Shown: one piece after another, positions 1 through 12,659 of the stretch
How the letters are laid out: each line of letters begins with the position of its first letter
Numbering within the stretch: position 1 is the first letter of the stretch
Origin: Sphaerulina vaccinii
Lineage: Eukaryota; Ascomycota; Dothideomycetes; Mycosphaerellales; Mycosphaerellaceae
NCBI GenBank assembly: GCA_022570795.1
Contig: JAKUDP010000005.1
Span: forward strand, 434,001 to 498,000
Reading direction: 5' to 3'
DNA length: 64,000 bases
Position numbers and translations under genes: made by a program
Notes under the pieces: generated by a model
Told to the model about the DNA's origin: nothing
Databases searched by the model: none
What the model saw: the letters and a program-made list of their open reading frames with translations, nothing else

Positions 1-235
1 ACTATATAGTATTCCTATTAGATATAGCGACCTCTATTTACTACTATATATTTTACTTTTTAGTTATTATTTACTAATTACTATAAATTAGTATCTCTAT
101 TATCCGATAGTAGCTATTCCTATTTAGGCGCTAGTAGAAATTATAACTAACAAACTTTATACTTACTTTCTATAACTATAAATACTAACTACAAACTCGA
201 GAATTCTAGTATACTTAATAGTACTACCTCTTTAC
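1..235 (+). repeat. Direct repeat copy A (LTR-like), cut by window edge
   Basis: This 235-base stretch recurs at 1717-1951 with a constant offset of 1716 and no indels. The differences I found are all transitions (for example gcgacc/gcaacc, atccgat/atctaat, tacctc/tatctt), as RIP predicts. Its true left end lies outside the window. It could be one LTR of a short element whose other LTR is copy B, or part of a tandemly arranged repeat. Confidence 0.85.
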
Positions 236-1716
236 CTAATTAGGAAATTACTCTTAATAAATATAGTATATTATATTATACTATAATAAGGTAGAAAAGT
301 AGGGCTTTGAGTTTCTTTTCTAAACTTTATTCTAAGCTAAAAATAGTAGGTATATCTAGTACAAGTAGTAGGTATAAGGCAGACTAGTAGAATACTAATA
401 GTAACGTAGCTCTAGGCCCTAGCCTTACTATTACTAAGCGCAAAGGCCTAGCCTATAATAAGTCGCTATAGCCTAAGAAGATTAAGAGTATAGAGACTCT
501 AGAAAATAAGAACTAGACTAAGTATAAAGATAATACTAACAAGACCTATAAAGTAGCTAACAAAGTAGATACTACTACCGATATTAACTCGGAGTTATTA
601 GAGGTAGGGCTAGAGGATTCGCTAGTTCTAGATAGCTTACTACCTAAGAAGAAGATATATACCTAATAAGTAGAGAAAATAGAGCTATAAAGTAAGCTCT
701 ATAATAATAAAGAGGACTCGAGTAAGCCTATATATATTTACTAGAACTAACGACTATACTACCTAGAACTTGCAAGACGCTTCTATTTCAAACAAATATA
801 CTAGTCTAATAATAGTAGCCGAATTAATAATAAGTCTAGATTTCTTGCCTTTCTATATAAGAATAGACAAATTGGCTCTTTTATATCCGATATAAAGACT
901 TTAAATAGCAAGACAAAGAGAATATACTCTTTGCTATATACGACTATTATATACCTCGTAGACCTACTAGCAATTAAAACTACTTTTAATAACAAGTTAT
1001 ATAGTATATCTAAAGTAGCTAAAGCTAATAAAGTAGCTATCTAGGACTTCCTAAAGAAGCGTAGTATAGACCTAGACTTATTTAGTATCCTATAGTTAAC
1101 TAGAGAATACTCTAGTCTCTTACTAAATATAGCTAGCCTTACTAGAACTAGGCCTAGTTTTAATAGGTCTAGATAATAATAATCTAGAACTCTCTCTTAT
1201 AGCGCTTTATTATATAATTAAATATATTATAGATAGAAAGGTAACTAATAGTAAGACTAAGTACCTTCTTAAGTAGAAGAGCTACTTATATAGCTATAAC
1301 TAATAGTATAATATAAACAATCTAAAAAATATAATAGACTTAGTTAAAGCTTATAATAGGTTGTATCCCTTCTAGTAGCTAGTAGAGTATAGAAGAGTAG
1401 TATAATATATAAATGCCTATAGGTATACTAATACCTATACTCGCATTTCTATATAATCTAAAATACTAGTACTTATAGAAGACCTACCTATAAGAGGCTC
1501 TACTATATAGCTAGACCTACTTACAGACCTAGACGAGTAGATCGATGCATCTAATAGCTTATAAAAACAATCTATAGCGCTAGTATACTAGCAATACTAG
1601 CCTATAGAGCTAATATACTACCTATAATATTTTTTAGCTACAACCTAGGCTCCTCGATAAGTAAGAAGACCTAGACTATATTATAGCTAAAACTATCTTC
1701 CTATACCTATTATAAT

Positions 1717-1951
1717 ACTATATAGTATTCCTATTAGATATAGCAACCTCTATTTACTACTATATATTTTACTTTTTAGTTATTATTTACTAATTACTAT
1801 AGATTAGTATTTCTATTATCTAATAGTAGCTATTCCTATTTAGGCGCTAGTAGAAATTATAACTAACAAACTTTATACTTACTTTCTATAACTATAAATA
1901 CTAACTACAAACTCGAGAATTCTAGTATACTTAATAGTACTATCTTTTTAC
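1717..1951 (+). repeat. Direct repeat copy B (LTR-like)
   Basis: Second copy of the 235-base repeat at the window start. Similarity begins at actatatagt and stops shortly after the cttaatagtacta segment. The roughly 1.5 kb between the copies is equally RIP-mutated, so no internal coding region can be assigned. Confidence 0.85.
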
Positions 1952-2772
1952 TTACTATTCTAATATAGTAGACCTAGCAAGACCCTTCTAGGCAGATCTA
2001 AGTATATTCTAGATCCTTCGGAACTAGACCTACCCAAGTTGGTACTAGCGTCGACTAAGACTAAGCCTAAGATATAGAATGCAATTATAGCGTCGACCGA
2101 GACTAACTCTAATAAGAGGGACGTAGTTATATAATCGACTAAGACTAGCTCTAGATTAGCTATAGCGCCTATCGAATCTATAGATACAAAGATAGTACTT
2201 CTGAGATTGTACTAGATATAAGCTATTTTATATATATACCTCTTATAGGCCCTACTTCTAAATTATCTAGTATTCCTAGTTCTTTAGACCCTCCTAGGCT
2301 TCTAGACTAGAGTCGAATAGAATTGGAGGGCAATCTACAAGGTATTATAGGTATATAGAGTATATAAGAATGTTTATAATACTATATTTATATATATTAA
2401 AGATGCTCTATAAGTTAGCTTAGCTAGTATTATTACTAAGATAATCGCAGACCTAACTATATTACTAGACTATAATAAGAAGGTATATATAATCGACTAT
2501 AAAGCCTTCCTCGACTAGTAGATCGCTATACAAGTAGCTACTTAGTAAGTAGCCTTATATACTAGATACGTTTACCTAAAGAGTAGCGCCCTAGTCTCTA
2601 TACTACGACAAATAGTACTAATAGCTAACTCTATTTTTGTACGCAATACTACCGACTAGGCGCGAATATTATATATAACTAAGTATAAGAAGAAGACTAT
2701 TAAGAAGACCTAGGCCTTTGCCCCTCTAATTAGTAAAACTTGTCTAGAATTCGATAAGATCTAGGCTAGTTA

Positions 2773-3150
2773 TACTAAGCGACTTAAGTAATTAAAGGAA
2801 TATAAGTAGTTAATAATAACTAACTCTTAACTTTTTACTAAGCGACTTAAGTAGTTAAGAGAACCTAAGTAGTTAATAATAACTAACTTTTAACTTTTTC
2901 TATTATTTTCTAGCCTAGATAGCCTATTTAATAAGCCGACAAATAGAACTTAGGTATTAATAATAATAGACTCTTAGACCGACTCTCTAGAGCGCGCAAA
3001 AAGCTCTACTTCTACTTCTACTATATAATAAAAAGTATTAAATAACCTATTAAATAAGCCGACGAATAGGACTTAGATATAGATAATAATAGACTCTTAG
3101 ACCGACCCCCTAGAGCGCGCAAAGAGCTCTAGCCCTACCTCTACTAAAAT
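2773..3150 (+). repeat. Tandem duplications inside the RIP block
   Basis: Two imperfect tandem pairs lie side by side. A 63-base unit beginning with gcgacttaagta occurs at about 2779 and 2842. A unit of about 113 bases beginning cctatt-aataagccgac occurs at 2933 and 3046. Copies differ mainly by C/T and G/A, so they were probably identical before RIP. Confidence 0.7.
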
Positions 3151-6100
3151 TTTTAATATTAAGTAGGAATTTGAGGATAATATATAGCCTAAGACTACTT
3201 CGCTAAGCCGTCCGATCGACCTAATAAAGGAGCCCGAGAAGGCTAAGATAGACCTACTACTCGCAAACAAGGTTTAGAAGGAGATTGTTAATAACTATAC
3301 TAAGACCGAGGTTTAGAAGGAGATTGTTAATAACTAAACTAAGACTAAGCCTAAGCCTAAGACGGACCTACCGATCGTAGGCAACGAGGTTTAGAAGCTA
3401 GCTAGACTAGCAGCTTAGCGTTTCGAAGATAATAAGAACCTAATACTAGTAATAATAATATAGAACATACTAGATAGCTATATCGCTAGTTACGATACTC
3501 TTAGAAACTATATAGTCGCTATTAAATAGTTAATAAATTACTTCGATAAGGACTCTATAAGGTATTTCTAATTAATCTACTACTATAATAATTAGAGACG
3601 CGCCTAAGGACGCCTAATCGGCTATATAAGTACCTTATATTATAATAATAGAGAGGACTCCTAGATCGAGCTTCTATAGAGTAGTACTTAAGAATAATAA
3701 AATTATACTATATAACAATTTTGAAACTTTATTACTAGATATACTCTATAATATAGCCGTCGCTAATTGTAGTAACTTGCTATACGACAATAGTCTTACA
3801 ATTCTATTCTTCGGTACCAAAAAGTAGTATAAAGTAGCCTAGACTAAGACCGAGACTTAGTTGCCCAAGCTAGTAGCCCCAATTCGCCTAGCTATATAGA
3901 CCGAGACTTAGTTACCTAAGCTAGTAGCTCTAACTCGCCTAGCTATAAGAGCCAAGATAGATATATTTAAGAATATGCTTTAGGACCCTAAGCTAATAGC
4001 TCCTCTTCTACAACTATATATACTAGCTAACCTAGAAAAGCTAGCTAGGTATATAGCTATATAGTTAGCTAGAATAGATAATATACCTAGACTATATTAA
4101 GCCTCTCTAACTATCCTATTCTAGTTAACTTAGAATAGGAGATTAATTATAGATTATACCTATACTAGAATACGCCTACCTAGTACGTCTATAAGTACCT
4201 AGCTTAAGCCTAGAGTTAAGTTCCAAAAGACGCTAGGTAGGAAATCTAGTCTAGAGGAGGCTCGCCGCCGACCTAGATATAAGGAGCTCTAAGCTATAAA
4301 CCTAGAAGTAACTACTTCCTATAGCCTAGGTAGTTTATTTACTTCTAGCAAGTTAGGCCTAGGGAGTATTTGCCTAGGTAAGGAGACGATTAATAAGATC
4401 TAGGCTAATAAGCTACTACTAGGTAAGAAAACCTATAATAAGAGTTAGAAGAATATAGTACCTATAACTCTACCGAAGTCGCTACCTAGTAAGGAAACCT
4501 ATAGGGACATACTACTAGGATATAGCAAGTTATAGAAGGAGGTAGTATCTATACCTTCGCTACTAGCTACTAACTAGCCCGAAACCCTAAGCAAGACAGA
4601 CTTAGATAACAAGCTAGCCCTACTAAAGAAGGCTCTAAAGAAGGGCATACTAGATAAAGTTAGTAAGCTCGACTTAGATATTAAAAAGATAGCTAAGCCT
4701 AAGAAAACCTCTTATTCTAGAAAGAAGGTCGAAGCCTAGATAAGTAAGACTATCTACTATCTAATACTAGAGTAGCTCTCTACTACTATAGGTTAGCTAT
4801 AATTCCTATCTAATAATACCCTAGACCTAGAGCTTTCTATAACGTTCTACCTAGATAAGGCCGGCTATTTCTAGTATATAGGAGTTAGCTATAGCTAGTA
4901 GTTAGTTTGGTCCGACTCTACTAATTTTATAGATATAAAAAGTAAGAATTTCGAAGATATTAGCTAGAAAATTCCCTTCTACTTTACTATTACTCTATTT
5001 CTAGGCAAGTTCCTACTACTAATAGAATATTACTTAGAGAATACTAACAAAGCTCTTATCTCTAAGTACGTCGAAAAGAGTTACCTTACTTAGAAGATAC
5101 TATACTAGTAATAGCTATCGATATTTGTATTAAAGGCTAAAGTAAGAGAATTAGCTAAGCTATTTAGTTGTCCCTTTCTATCCGATATATTCGACTATAC
5201 TAGGAAGTAGACCTACTTTGCTATCGACTATATAGCTCGACAATTTTACTTTTATAGCTTAGTACTATATACTAAGAAAGACCTAGATGTAGCTAATACT
5301 CTAGACAAACCTAAGGATAGATAGGGGTATATAATTAATAAGCCCGAATCGAGTTTAGTGCACTAGTATATAAAGAGTATTAAGGCTAGTACTATTATTC
5401 TCGAACAATCTATAATAGAGAATAAGTTTAAAGTAATAACTACAAAGCTAGCTAAGACCTACTTTCCGATTAAGGTAGACTATTTAGTTTTTACTACTAG
5501 CTTTATAAATATACTACTATATAAGTTCGAAAACAACTCTACTTTAGAACTCTAGTATCTACTATATACTCTTTTCCTCTACTAGCTAGTAGTAGTACCT
5601 ATAATACTATAGGTATTAAACTAGACGCGTTCGATTAAGTTTAATTATATAGTAGACAAAATAAAGCTCCGATAGTTAATAAATATACTAATTCTAGTAT
5701 ATAACTCTATCGAAGCTAGACTCCTAAATAGACTCCTATACCTACTTAATATAGTAATAGCTACTATAGTAGAAGAACGCTATTAGGTAGTTATAGCTAC
5801 TCTAGAGAGTTACCTAGTAGTAAAAGAATTCTATATATTAGATATAGCCCGATAATAGAACCTATAATTAGTATTATTACTATAGGTCCGTGCCTAACTA
5901 CCTAAGGACGTCTATATATGCCTGCTCGCCTAGCTCGTAGGACTTATCTTTCTACTTTGATACTCTAACTAGCCTAAGATTAAAATTGAAAAAGACTAGC
6001 CTTTCCTCCCTACTTAGGTTAGCTCTCGCAAGTATAAGGCTAAAAGTAGTATTATAGCTAATAGAACTAAAGCCTAGCCTACTCTACTAAAGAAGTAGAA

Positions 6101-8296
6101 GAAGCTACTAATACTAGACTTTAGTATAGATATAAGCTTACTAGCACCTATACCTTTATTATTAATAAAGAAATCTAAGCCTAAGTCTAAGAAGACTAGG
6201 CTCTAATTGTCTAATACTATGAGTCGCGCATACTAGCTATAAGACCTATACGATTAAGGTACTACGAATTAGACTTATAATTACTACTTTTTTTTCCTAA
6301 TAATATAGGTATACTATAAGTAGTAAGTAGTAGATAGATAGTAGTCTATAACTATATACTATATAAAACCTATAAATATTAGAACTTAAAATAGCTAGCT
6401 CCAAACCTACTAGTATAGACTTAACTAGTATACTATATAATAACTATAATATAGTCCCTCTCTAATATAGATCTTTAGGTCGATTTTGTAGAGACCTAGA
6501 AGATCGAGGTCGATCTTAATAATAGAGACCTAGAAAGGTAAGATATTATAGGCCTTAGGCTAGAACTAGTAGGCTTAGTAGACCTAGCCTATCTTTAGTC
6601 TTAGACTAAGCTAGCTTTCTATAGATTATTAATCTACTTCGACTTAACTTACTTTGTACCTATACTATAATAGAAAGCTTATTCTATTTACGAATTTAAA
6701 GTAGTTTGTTATATTATTTACTTATATATTTTTATAAAAAAGAAATAGCTATCTAAGAATTAAATCTTCTACTAAGTTTAGTATAGTATAGGTAAAAGTA
6801 TCTATCTTATACCTACTAATATTAAAAGAGAACTTTATAATCTAGAAGATTCCTTTATTCCTAGAGAATCCTTATATACTAGTAACTTACTAATAGAATA
6901 TATTAATAATAGGTAGATAGAGCTTCTTAGCTAGTTATTTATTTATTAAATAGTATAACTAGCTACCTTAGTCGAGGAGGGAGAATATAGTTATATAATT
7001 ATTAATAATTATAGTAGAATAGAAAAAGAGTATCTCTATTTTTAGTTAAAACTAATTCTATTCTATTTTTATTAGACTCTATCTCTACTAATAACTTCTA
7101 GTAGAAGCTACTTTTTCTCTAAATTCTTTTCTATAGACTCTACTTCTATTACTCTACTCGAGACGTCTCTATCCTCTTTTATTATATTCTAAATATATAT
7201 AGCTTATATAGTATTTAGGTTTTATATAGATAAAAAGAAATATTATCGAATTATATATTCTTCTTTTCTATAATAAAAGTAAAAGTTCTTATTTCTTCTT
7301 CTTTAAATTATAAAGAGTTCTATCTACTTTATATACTTTTTATTTAAAAACTTAAAGTAGTTTATATATACCTAATCTATTATATCTCTATTATCTATTT
7401 TCTTAGTAGAAGAGCTTAACTCTAGAGAGGCTTAATATATTATTAAGTACTAGAGGTTCGATAGAGTACTACCTATTATTAGAAGGTTTTTAGTAAAGGT
7501 AATATACCTATTAGGAGGATTTAATATATATAGAGTAAGAGCTCTTTTTATTTTATTATTAAAAAAGTTTTCGAAAAATACTATCTAGACTCTATTTTTT
7601 CTATTATTAACTACTTTACTAGTAAAGTCTATATTTATAAGTACTATCTTAAAGTATAGAAGATAGTTTATAATTATTTTTTTATTCTTTTAATATATAG
7701 TACTTAGAGACTAGAGAGTATAGTATTACTAGTTTGTGTCTCTATAGATACTATTAAAATAGAAGAAAAAAGCTTCTATACTTCTAATATCTATTTCGAT
7801 TATTTTATAAATAGTTATTTTTACTATCTTTATAGTATTTTTTTTAATATAACTTATAAAGTAAAAAAACTTCTAAAAGTTATTACTAACTACTTTTCTA
7901 TTAATTTAGAGCTTTATTTTTACTACTAAAAACTAATTTTTCTAATCTATTCTTTTTCTACTAAATATTCTAAGTATAGAAACTTTTTCTTTTAGTTATT
8001 ATTATACTATTAACTCTATATCTATAGGAGTTAGTATAGATACTAGTATCTCTTTCTATATTATATAAAAACTATATATTATTATTACTATTATTATTAG
8101 TATAGGCTATATCTAGGCAAGCTTCTATTCTATATCTAACTATATAGCCTACTCTAGTTCTAGAGCTTATACTATTCTATTAATTTATTTATTCTAAGCT
8201 ATAAGTTTAGTATAGAACTTTTATATTAGTTATATATATATATTACTAATAGCGTGCTTAATTTCCTTCTATTCTATTCTAATAATAACTCGAAGA

Positions 8297-8449
8297 AGAG
8301 TTTATAATAACTTCTAAAAAGTTCTATTTATAGTAGTAACTTAAAAAGAGTCTATAATAACTTCTAAGAAGTTCTATTTATAGTAGTAACTTAAAAAGAG
8401 TTTATAATAACTTCGAGAAGTTCTATTTATAGTAGTAACTTAAAAAGAA
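8297..8449 (+). repeat. 50-bp tandem repeat, three copies, at block border
   Basis: A unit starting tttataataacttc and ending taacttaaaaagag is repeated at 8301, 8351 and 8401, an almost exact 50-base period. It forms the last part of the AT-rich block, immediately before composition switches to normal genic DNA near 8455. Confidence 0.85.
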
Positions 8450-8907
8450 TTTATAAAAAGGCGGACGGCAGATTGTATCGGGAACGGAACTCTCTTGTTT
8501 TGGCTAGCGGGCATCCTAAACTAGCTGCCTTCACGAGCAATTTGCTCTCTTTTTCCCCTCGTTACTCCGCTCTCCCACGTCCACGCTGCCGTCCTGCAAC
8601 ACGCCGCCAACAACGTCTAGACAGGCGTCGACAACCACAATCCAATCGCCGAGACGATCGCGATGTCGCTGCCTCGGCCAGCTGCTTGGAGGGCGAACTG
8701 AATGGTCTACAGCTGCTTGCTGCACTGACGTGCATTTGCGCCTCGATTCCGCGTCCCACGCAGCCAACGCAACCCTCAACGAACGCTAGAACCGCGCCGC
8801 GATGAGGGATTTCAGGGTTGCGAAGGCGGCGTGGTCGTCTGGTGTTGGACAGATATAAGAACGATTCGGCAAGCTGCCCTCGACAAAGCAGCATCAATTT
8901 TGCGACG

Positions 8908-9775
8908 ATGGAGGCCATGATGAGCTCCTTCTCCGCTCGTCCCAACTACTCTTTCGAGAACTTCGTTTGCCCTCCACGGCCAGCCGTTGCGTCGAACATC
9001 AACCAACCAGACTCTTTAAGTGAGCAGTTCAAAGCCCGATTCGTCATACCATCACGTCAGGCCACCACACCACTGCCTAGCTTGGTCCGGTCTGACAGCT
9101 TGCTGCACCTCGATAGCGTGAGCAGCGTCGTGCACCCAGGCCCGAAAAGCATGAGCTCGCAATCTGTGTCGAAGACTGGAGACGTCCTCCCAGCTGCCGA
9201 CGAAAGCGACTCAGACTTCAGCGACATTGTTCGAACCAGGAGAAAGAGGCGTTGCAGCATACTCACGTTAGACGAAATGGCAGGCACCGAGCTGGAAGAG
9301 ACTGTTGCACTGACACCGAATGTTGCAAACGAGGAGAGCAAGGTACGATTCCCAGAAGCCGCCGCAGGAAGTGTTTGGAAATTGACTAGCACAGTTGCCA
9401 CACTACTCGCCCCAATCACCACTGCCACTGCCACTGCCACTGCCACTGCCGACTCGCCGTGACCTGGCCGTCCAGGCTGATGAGCTTCCTCAGGCGAACC
9501 AGCCGGGTAAACGCAGGCGTCGTAGATCAACTGCTTGCCAACCTATGCGCAAACGAAAGCCCGCAGCTGCCTTGGACCCCAAGGCAGGTACAAACTCAAA
9601 ACGCCGAGCCCCAACGCAGAAGCCTACATGGTACGTGGACAGTATCGTTGGCCGCAAACGAGAACAATCCCAGGTTTTCTTCCTGGTACGGTGGGAGAAC
9701 ACTTGGGAGCCAGCGGAAGCTTTGCGTGGAACTGCAGACGATGCTATTGCTGAGTTCATGATCTCGGAGATGTAG
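8908..9775 (+). CDS. Chromodomain protein
   Basis: Two exons, 8908-9342 and 9395-9775, joined by a 52-nt phase-0 intron (gtacga...acag), give 271 aa. The C-terminal 50 residues read as a chromodomain: aromatic start WYVDSIVGRKR, strand FFLVRW, then WEPAEAL and a closing acidic helix. Chromodomains bind methylated histone tails, as in HP1, so a nuclear chromatin role is likely. The middle is basic (a KRRRRR run) and could serve nuclear import; the N-terminal 150 residues are Ser-rich and probably disordered. A (CTGCCA)5 repeat encodes a PL-repeat at the start of exon 2. The ATG at 8908 follows gcgacg and is the first in this frame; the frame is open further upstream but without ATG. The gene is the first one outside the RIP block, 450 bases from its edge. 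I see no chromoshadow domain, so a simple HP1 orthologue is unlikely. Confidence 0.75.
9421..9450 (+). repeat. (ACTGCC)5 hexanucleotide microsatellite
   Basis: Five copies of actgcc inside exon 2 of the chromodomain gene; it encodes alternating Pro-Leu. Being a multiple of three, length change would not break the frame. Confidence 0.9.
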
Positions 9776-10946
9776 CATCCACACTTGCAAGTCACAAGGA
9801 GAGAGGCAGAGTTACGATATTGTATTGTTCTTTGTGTACGTACCAGCAATACTACGGAACCAAGTATACGATCAAGTTCGTCATGTGCTCCCAGCTGCCT
9901 TCGTAAAAGGCGCACAGTCTTCGAGCTTGCCATACTCACTCCATCGCTCTACTTGGTGGAGTGGGCGCGTCACGGGCTCTGCGCTGATACGAAGCTGAAG
10001 GTGTGCGGGCACTTGGAGCTAGTGCTCGCATCGAGTACGTGGCGAAGCCTGGCCGAGAACCAGCTCTTAGGGTCGGCTGGATCATTGCCATCTCGCAGGC
10101 GGCTCGATTACGTTGACACTGGGGTCACACTCAGAGTGGGTGTGGCGGTATTGGCTCTCGAGTCTCAGTGCTCAAAGATACAACTCGGCGTGCATACCGC
10201 GCACGTCGTGCATCCCGCGTGAGTTGTGCAGGCCGCGCACGCCGTGCGGATCGTGCATGAGCTGTGCTCCGCTCAGGTCCAGCGCGTCGAGCGACTATTC
10301 GACGCCTGGTTTTGCATATGCATGCAGTGCTAGCACGGCGGCGGGCTTTCCTACTGGACCTTGGCACGCCGCGAAGGCTGCAATCTTAGGCGAAGGCAGG
10401 TCTAGCTTCGCACCATTCTGCTGTTTAATCAACAGATCGATAGAGACTCTGAATGCCATGTCAATCTCTTGAGGCGACCGGCTTCGAAACATTGCTTGCT
10501 CAATCCACAACACATCATGTAAGCCCGCATTCGTCCATCGCGTTTCGGACAATACTGATTAGCGTTAAGGTGCACTCACGTCACAACGGTCAAAGTCATT
10601 GTCGACGCACAAGGCCGTCGGCGGACGGTCACAGAAGTCAGACGTGTCGACTGCCGTAGGGCGAACTGTCCAACATCAGACAGTAATCCCAACACCCGAC
10701 ACAGCCTAGTCGCTGTCCGCTTCAAAGACGTCCATGCTGCGTTCCAGTTCTGAACGACTTTTGTACGCTAGATCGGCCGGTAAGATGGAAAGGTCTCTGT
10801 CTTGTTTAAAGCTAACTGAGGCAGAGTAGTTTATCAGAGAGATGCGGGACACTCGAGTATAGCTGTCTGCATATGCCTACAGAAGTGATGATGAGGGCAC
10901 GGAATAGCTAAGACATCCTCCACATAGGTAGACACCGTCTGTATCA
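9776..10946. other. Intergenic; one dispersed repeat copy, otherwise nothing seen
   Basis: Apart from the CGTGCA-rich element at 10120-10262 I see no supportable gene. Open frames here lack ATG starts or family resemblance and overlap on both strands. Confidence 0.5.
10120..10262 (+). repeat. Dispersed element copy 1: ggtcaca leader plus CGTGCA minisatellite
   Basis: Starts ggggtcacactcagagtgg, contains ggcggtattggctct, and ends in a run of roughly 10-base units (gcgtgcat / cgcgcacgtc / gtgcaggccg). The same order of blocks recurs at 12113-12232 and, more diverged, at 12660-12812, so it is a family and not a chance low-complexity run. Confidence 0.7.
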
Positions 10947-11801
10947 TTATTCGCAACGCAAGCTTGGTACCGCAGTCGTCCTCTTCGAGTTGTTCTGCTG
11001 TAACCACAACTCTATCTTCTTCAACGCACTGTCATCGTGCTGGCGGGCAGAAATACTGTAGTCCTCGTCGATCCATCCAGGCGTGCCTCCCGACAACAGC
11101 TGTTCACCAAACTTCCTGCATGATCCAAAGTCAAGAACCACAGGCTGGTCAAATTTGTCTAGGGCTATATTCATGGGATTGAGATCGTTGTGCGCAAGTC
11201 CCAGTGAGTGCAAATGCGCGATACCGTCTCGTATGCCGTTGATACAAGCGGAGATGTCAAATTCCCGCGGGTCGTCCTCGAATCGATACTGCAGTATCTG
11301 CTCATACTTTTCCAAGGCAATACCAACGATTCTACCTCGCCTTGAGAGACACCCATGGTAACGTACTAAGTGCTTGTTCTCGCTGCTCTTAAGAGATTCC
11401 AAGGTGAGAGCTTCCTCGAGAAGCATGCGTGGCAGCAACTGAGTCTCTTCCGGACTGTCCAGACAAAGGAGTTTAGGCCGCTTGATGTAGAGACTGTCCT
11501 TGTGAACATCATCCGTAAGCAGAGTCAGGCCAGGGACGACTTCTGGATACACAGTCTCATCGGGTATCTCAAGAAGATTGTTTCGTAAGTCCTCCACTGT
11601 GAGAGCGTACTTTCGGACGTTAGGGACTTGGCCAAACCAGACATGATCGCTGGCGTCAACAAACGAGAAGGTCGAGCGTGTGACCACGCGCGTCTGTACA
11701 TCCTCGATCTCACAAAGATCCGCAAGGTCGGCTTTCGATTTAATGTCTGGTCGTCTGCGACGCAAGTCGTATTGGGTCTCCGGTCGAACAGGGAGTATCA
11801 T
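10947..11801 (-). CDS. Atypical protein-kinase-like protein (HND motif)
   Basis: Uninterrupted 284-aa frame with ATG at 11801. The C-terminal half has the kinase catalytic core: an AHNDLNPMNI catalytic loop with the Asp and the Asn four residues on, then VVLDFGSC, where DFG is intact. The Arg of HRD is Asn here, so it is a non-RD kinase. An APE-like position follows at GTPGWIDEDY, and the C-lobe is short, about 55 residues after DFG. The N-terminal 100 residues do not show a clear glycine loop. Fungal genomes carry many small kinases of this type with few assigned substrates. Catalysis is possible from the Asp/Asn/DFG set, but the short C-lobe leaves a pseudokinase possible. It lies alone between repeat-rich spacers. 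Confidence 0.7.
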   Translation of the reverse strand: MILPVRPETQYDLRRRRPDIKSKADLADLCEIEDVQTRVVTRSTFSFVDASDHVWFGQVPNVRKYALTVEDLRNNLLEIPDETVYPEVVPGLTLLTDDVHKDSLYIKRPKLLCLDSPEETQLLPRMLLEEALTLESLKSSENKHLVRYHGCLSRRGRIVGIALEKYEQILQYRFEDDPREFDISACINGIRDGIAHLHSLGLAHNDLNPMNIALDKFDQPVVLDFGSCRKFGEQLLSGGTPGWIDEDYSISARQHDDSALKKIELWLQQNNSKRTTAVPSLRCE

Positions 11802-12112
11802 ATTCTGCTGAGCTTGACAAGAGGACCAAGATAACGAAGCTGGGTCACAACCACTCTGCGTGTAATAAGCTGAAAGTGCAGTGGGATGCTGGTTCGAGTA
11901 GCAGAGGTGATTAGATCTTACAGTTTATTGCTCGTTCGTTACTGTAGAAGACAAACTCGGCATACCTGCCTCTTTGATAACCCATGCAAGCAGCGCGGGG
12001 CTCCTTATTCCGAGTGAAATTTATGCATGGGCTAGCGCTTGCTGTTAGCACCTGTTGTGGCCTGCGTTTCGCGCAGTTTGCTTGGCCCACGAGTAACTCA
12101 AAGTCCTTGACA
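11802..12112. other. Intergenic, nothing recognised
   Basis: Upstream region of the kinase gene at 10947-11801. No gene, RNA or repeat could be supported. Confidence 0.4.
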
Positions 12113-12232
12113 CACGGGTCACACTCGAAAGCGGCTATTGGCTCTGAGTGGTCAACGATACAGCTCGGCGTGCATAACGCGCGCGTCGTGCAGGCCGTGC
12201 ACACCGTGCGGGTCGTGCATGCCGTGTAGCTG
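12113..12232 (+). repeat. Dispersed element copy 2
   Basis: Matches copy 1 over cgggtcacactc, then ggctattggctctgagt, agatac/cgatacagctcggcgtgca and the cgcgcgcgtcgtgcaggcc tail. It is about 25 bases shorter in the middle than copy 1. Confidence 0.7.
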
Positions 12233-12659
12233 CGCCTAGTTCAGGGTCATTGCGTCTGCACGACGCAAGTGGTGTCTTTATCATGCAATGCTACAATGTT
12301 CCTCGTAGCGACACCAGCGCGCGGGATACCGCGAATATCGACCTTAGAACTCTATCTACCTACAAGTAGCCTCACAGGCTGAAGTTCAGCCGCTCTATTC
12401 GCAGCTGCTAGTCTGGTCCAGCAAGAGACCTGCGATCTCTACTGCGCATGGTCTATGCCAAGTTGATGAGCTATCACGACTCAAGCTCAGGTTCACCTGC
12501 TTCGAAGCAGGCTTTGTGTAAAATCTCACTAGGAGCTGGCCTGTGGCTGGCTCGTAGGGCGGGAGAGCGAATTGCGACAAGCGAACATGGCTGATGCGAG
12601 CATTGCTTTTTTAGCGTGGAGACATGCTCGCTGACACAACTTCATGAGTGATCCTCTGG

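Larger units (their letters stand above)
1..8455. repeat. AT-rich RIP-mutated transposon block
   Basis: About 8.4 kb in which no credible gene is open. The text is saturated with TA (runs of cta/tag); the first 240 bases contain no TG dinucleotide and only two CA, while CG still occurs. That is the expected result of RIP acting on CpA. Stops in all frames are mostly TAG/TAA, as expected when CAG, CAA and TGG codons mutate. Short tandem duplications (near 2773-2900, 3272-3335, 3850-3950) and protein-like stretches broken by TAG suggest decayed transposons, but I could not identify a transposase or reverse transcriptase. The right edge is abrupt near 8455, where base composition returns to normal. 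Confidence 0.9.

Noticed and set aside
1..8455. CRISPR-like array or bacterial insertion in the repetitive first block
   Set aside because: Repeats are tandem or long direct copies without spacers, and the pattern is explained by RIP of transposons.
8473..8907. Open frames on both strands upstream of the chromodomain gene
   Set aside because: Three frames are open at once in GC-rich DNA; none starts convincingly or shows family resemblance. More likely 5' UTR.
9057..9530. 157-aa antisense ORF over the chromodomain gene
   Set aside because: It mirrors the spliced sense gene; the Ala-Val repeat is the antisense reading of the hexanucleotide repeat.
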